The position numbers and the translations under genes were made by a program. A stretch of DNA of 7,693 bases from Anaerolineae bacterium (GTDB lineage Bacteria > Chloroflexota > Anaerolineae > B4-G1 > SLSP01), in contig JAFGNI010000598.1 in the NCBI GenBank assembly GCA_016927095.1, positions 1 to 7,693 on the forward strand, written 5' to 3'. The notes below the pieces were generated by a model that was not told the DNA's origin, did not search any database, and saw nothing but the letters and a program-made list of their open reading frames with translations. Positions 5,733-7,693 of this stretch are shown piece after piece (the first letter of the stretch is position 1; every line of letters begins with the position of its first letter).

Positions 5733-6602
5733 GTGGTCGGAAATTCTCAGATCCAGTTGATCACTGATGGCACGGCGTTTCTCCCTGTCGAGCAGTTGAG
5801 GGAGCTGGGAATTACGGCGCTTCCCATTGTGGCAAGGGTCGACGACAAGTCCTTTATGTATGACCAGCAGACGCCGGGACACATCGACCTGCTTGAGGAG
5901 TTGAGGGAGTCTCGGGGCTCGTTGGAGATCGTGGGTCCTTCGCCCGATGACTTTCGAGCTGTCTATGAGCGATCGCTGTACCGGACCAACCGCATGCTGG
6001 TGATCGTCTCCTCCGGACGGCTAAGCCCTGTTTACCAGAACGCGCGCCTTGCTGCCCGCGACTTCATGGGACGCTGCGACATCACGATTTTGGACTCCCA
6101 GACTGTGTCCGTTGGGCTTGGGCTTTTGCTGGAGCGGGCCGGTGAGCTCTTGCTGCGCAACGACCTGCCGCTTGCGGAGGTCGTCCGGCGGATTCGGGGC
6201 ATGATCCCACGCATCTACGTGACGATGATCTCGCATACCCTGGACTACATCTACCGGAGTGGCAAGCTGACGTCGATGCAGGCGATTCTGGGGGCGATGC
6301 TCAAGATCCACCCGTTCATCGAGTTGGAGGACGGTGAGATGATCCCCTTGGAGAAGAGCCGCCGGCCGGAGCGCGCTATTGATAAGCTCGTGGAGTTTGC
6401 ATCGGAGTTCGCCCGAATCAAGAAGCTGGTGGTCTTCCAGGGCTATCGGGTGCCGGACGAGGAAGCGCTGGATCTCAAGGAACGCCTTGAGCAGATTGCG
6501 CCGTCTGTTGAGATTCCGATCATTGTCTATGATCCCATTATCGCCTCCCATATCGGTCCTGAGGGGCTGGGCCTCGTGGTCTACGAGGGGGTGTGGCGCT
6601 AG
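5733..6602 (+). CDS. DegV family fatty-acid-binding protein, divergent copy (FakB-like)
   Basis: This 289-residue protein has full DegV length and fold order. DegV/FakB proteins bind a fatty acid and present it to FakA; position after fakA supports that role. Recognisable motifs are ITDGTAFLP (10-18), VSSGRLSPVYQNA (92-104), LDSQTVSVGLG (120-130), YIYRSGKL (172-179), and the C-terminal SHIGPEGLGLVVY. Ser93 and His273 occupy positions that contact the fatty-acid carboxylate in known FakB structures. Three usual features are altered: the TDS motif is TDG (Gly13), the Thr-containing TSQPS-type loop is IVGPS (66-70), and the IKP motif is KIHP (191-194). It may bind a different ligand or bind more weakly. 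The GTG start has AGGAG 7 nt upstream, and no other in-frame start precedes it. The stop UAG is two codons before the next degV start, in the same frame. Confidence 0.88.
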   Translation: MVGNSQIQLITDGTAFLPVEQLRELGITALPIVARVDDKSFMYDQQTPGHIDLLEELRESRGSLEIVGPSPDDFRAVYERSLYRTNRMLVIVSSGRLSPVYQNARLAARDFMGRCDITILDSQTVSVGLGLLLERAGELLLRNDLPLAEVVRRIRGMIPRIYVTMISHTLDYIYRSGKLTSMQAILGAMLKIHPFIELEDGEMIPLEKSRRPERAIDKLVEFASEFARIKKLVVFQGYRVPDEEALDLKERLEQIAPSVEIPIIVYDPIIASHIGPEGLGLVVYEGVWR

Positions 6603-6605
6603 AAG

Positions 6606-7454
6606 ATGGCGCGACGCGTCCGGGTCCTAACTGACAGCGTTGCGGACCTGCCTCAGGCCTTTGTCGACCGGCTCCAGATCAAGGTTGTGCCCGGCTATTT
6701 GGCGTTTGATGGCCAGACGTACCGCGACGATGAGACACTTGATCGGGACTGGTTCTACCGCAAGCTCTCCCAAGTGTCAGCGCGTCCGACGACGGCTGCG
6801 CCGGCCCCGCGTGAGTTCAGTGAGGCTTTTGCGGGATTGGCGGCAGAGGGTGCGGATGAGATCGTCGCCGTGGTCACTTCTTCGACCATCAGCAGTATCT
6901 ACAGTCACGCCCAGGTGGCTGCGTCCTCGTTTGAAGCGGTGCCTGTCAGGGTCGTGGACTCGGCACAGATCTCGATGGGGCTGGGGTGGGCTGTGGTTGA
7001 GGCGGCAGAGCGGCTTGCTGCCGGCGTGCCGGTGCAGAAGGTGCTGGATCTTCTGGGCGACATCAGCGAGCGGACCCGGGTCCTAGGGCTGATCGATTCG
7101 GTGGATTACCTGCGGCGTAGCGGGCGCGTGGGTTGGATCACCGGTGGCGTTGCGGAGTTGCTGCGGATCAAACCGCTCATCTGTTTCCAGCAGGGGAATG
7201 CCGAGCTGTTAGGGCGTGCGCGCACCTTTTCGCGGGGTCTGCAGTCGTTGACCTCCCGTATTGATGCGTTCCGGCCTCTGGATCGACTGTCTTTGCTTCA
7301 CTCCCGTGCAGCGCCCGGTGCTATGGCGCAGGCACGGCGGGAGCTGACGGCGCTCTTTCCGGGACTGGAGATCCCAGTCGTGGACATTGGGGCCGTCTTT
7401 GCGACGCATGTCGGGCCCGGGTGCCTGGGCGTTGCGCTGGTGGAGAGCGAGTGA
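6606..7454 (+). CDS. DegV family fatty-acid-binding protein, canonical copy (FakB-like)
   Basis: This 282-residue DegV protein keeps more of the family signatures than its upstream neighbour: LTDSVADLP (8-16), the Thr-rich PTTAAPAPREF loop (61-71), VTSSTISSIYSHA (90-102), VDSAQISMGLG (117-127), YLRRSGRVG (168-176), LLRIKPLI (185-192) and ATHVGPGCLGVAL (266-278) with His268. It is expected to carry a fatty acid to FakA for phosphorylation. The ATG follows the preceding UAG stop with only three bases between, and no well-spaced Shine-Dalgarno is visible; a GA/G-rich run at 6585-6591 is about 14 nt away. Translation is therefore probably coupled to the upstream gene. The pair are old paralogues: same fold and length, but clearly diverged sequence. 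Confidence 0.92.
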   Translation: MARRVRVLTDSVADLPQAFVDRLQIKVVPGYLAFDGQTYRDDETLDRDWFYRKLSQVSARPTTAAPAPREFSEAFAGLAAEGADEIVAVVTSSTISSIYSHAQVAASSFEAVPVRVVDSAQISMGLGWAVVEAAERLAAGVPVQKVLDLLGDISERTRVLGLIDSVDYLRRSGRVGWITGGVAELLRIKPLICFQQGNAELLGRARTFSRGLQSLTSRIDAFRPLDRLSLLHSRAAPGAMAQARRELTALFPGLEIPVVDIGAVFATHVGPGCLGVALVESE

Positions 7455-7553
7455 CCCGTTCTCCCGGTAACTGGCAAATTGGTCACCCTATGGACGCTGA
7501 TGTCTTGTGCGCCGTGAAGAACACGGTGTAGTGATTGGATTCTGGGGGAGTGT
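7455..7553 (+). other. 99-bp gap before the RecG-like gene
   Basis: A small hairpin, CCGTG (7512-7516) with CACGG (7522-7526) around AAGAA, is the only clear structure; it extends by one G-U and one C-G pair. There is no U-tract and no convincing promoter. GGGGGAG at 7544-7550 is close to the ATG at 7554, a short 3-nt spacing. Confidence 0.35.
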
Positions 7554-7693
7554 ATGGCTAGACCTGCGGAGATTCTGGGCAAGATGCTTGACCTTGAGAC
7601 CCGCGACTACCAGTACCAAGACCGTGCGGTAGCCGGGGGACTCTCTCGTTACGCGGATACGTGGCGCCGTCAGGCCAAGGAGAAGTTTGGCGA
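7554..7693 (+). CDS. recG: Probable ATP-dependent DNA helicase RecG, N-terminal fragment
   Basis: Only the first 46 codons are present; the frame is open to the right edge. The visible sequence is a helical, charged segment with LGKMLDLETRDYQYQDRAV followed by AGGL and an aromatic/basic stretch. This resembles, from memory, the lineage-specific N-terminal extension of RecG in Chloroflexota and Thermomicrobia, which contains a similar QDRAVxGGL signature. RecG is a branch-migrating helicase that remodels stalled forks and Holliday junctions. Position also supports it: in Firmicutes recG lies a few genes after yloV/fakA. No helicase motif falls in the window. The ATG at 7554 has a G-rich but closely spaced ribosome site; ATG at 7584 is an alternative start. 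Confidence 0.62.
   Translation, partial: MARPAEILGKMLDLETRDYQYQDRAVAGGLSRYADTWRRQAKEKFG

Noticed and set aside
6021..6551. 176-codon minus-strand frame inside the first degV gene
   Set aside because: Shadow of a conserved gene, His/Arg/Gln-rich, with no domain or ribosome site.
7512..7526. Small hairpin after the second degV as a terminator
   Set aside because: Core stem of only five base pairs, no U-tract, and close to the next ribosome site; not enough to claim termination.

Overview
The window looks like a chromosomal segment of a moderately GC-rich bacterium, most likely of the Chloroflexota or a related deep-branching lineage. This rests on the gene order rpe / rpmB / Asp23-Gls24 / fakA / degV / recG, on good Shine-Dalgarno sites at several genes, and on the N-terminal extension of the partial RecG-like gene at the right edge. 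It is inference from family knowledge, not a database result. No mobile element, CRISPR array, tRNA or rRNA was seen.

Left part (1-1406): a promoter-like sequence and 5' region precede a secreted lipoprotein with an esterase-D type alpha/beta-hydrolase domain. This gene converges on a minus-strand MurR/RpiR-type sugar-phosphate-sensing repressor (1407-2303). A strong hairpin lies between them.

Middle (2304-3560): the AT-rich region upstream of the repressor holds a good minus-strand promoter whose -10 box lies inside a perfect 12-bp palindrome. A near-copy of that palindrome lies 69 bp away. Divergently transcribed rpe (ribulose-phosphate 3-epimerase) has a good promoter so close to its conserved start codon that the mRNA may be nearly leaderless. 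A minus-strand rpmB (ribosomal protein L28, zinc-binding form) has its own promoter and a classic intrinsic terminator placed directly after rpe.

Right part (3561-7693): an apparent operon encodes an Asp23/Gls24 (YloU-like) protein, FakA (YloV-like DAK2 fatty-acid kinase), two tandem DegV-family (FakB-like) fatty-acid-binding proteins, and the start of recG. FakA phosphorylates fatty acids held by DegV/FakB carriers, so the fakA-degV-degV cluster reads as a fatty-acid kinase module with two carriers. The two degV genes are in one reading frame, separated by one UAG and one sense codon. The first carrier deviates from the usual DegV ligand-contact motifs, which suggests divided specificity.

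The genes are ordinary and conserved. The interest lies in the regulatory layout between the RpiR gene and rpe, the near-leaderless rpe, and the unusual pair of DegV proteins. I did not find evidence for a wholly new system.
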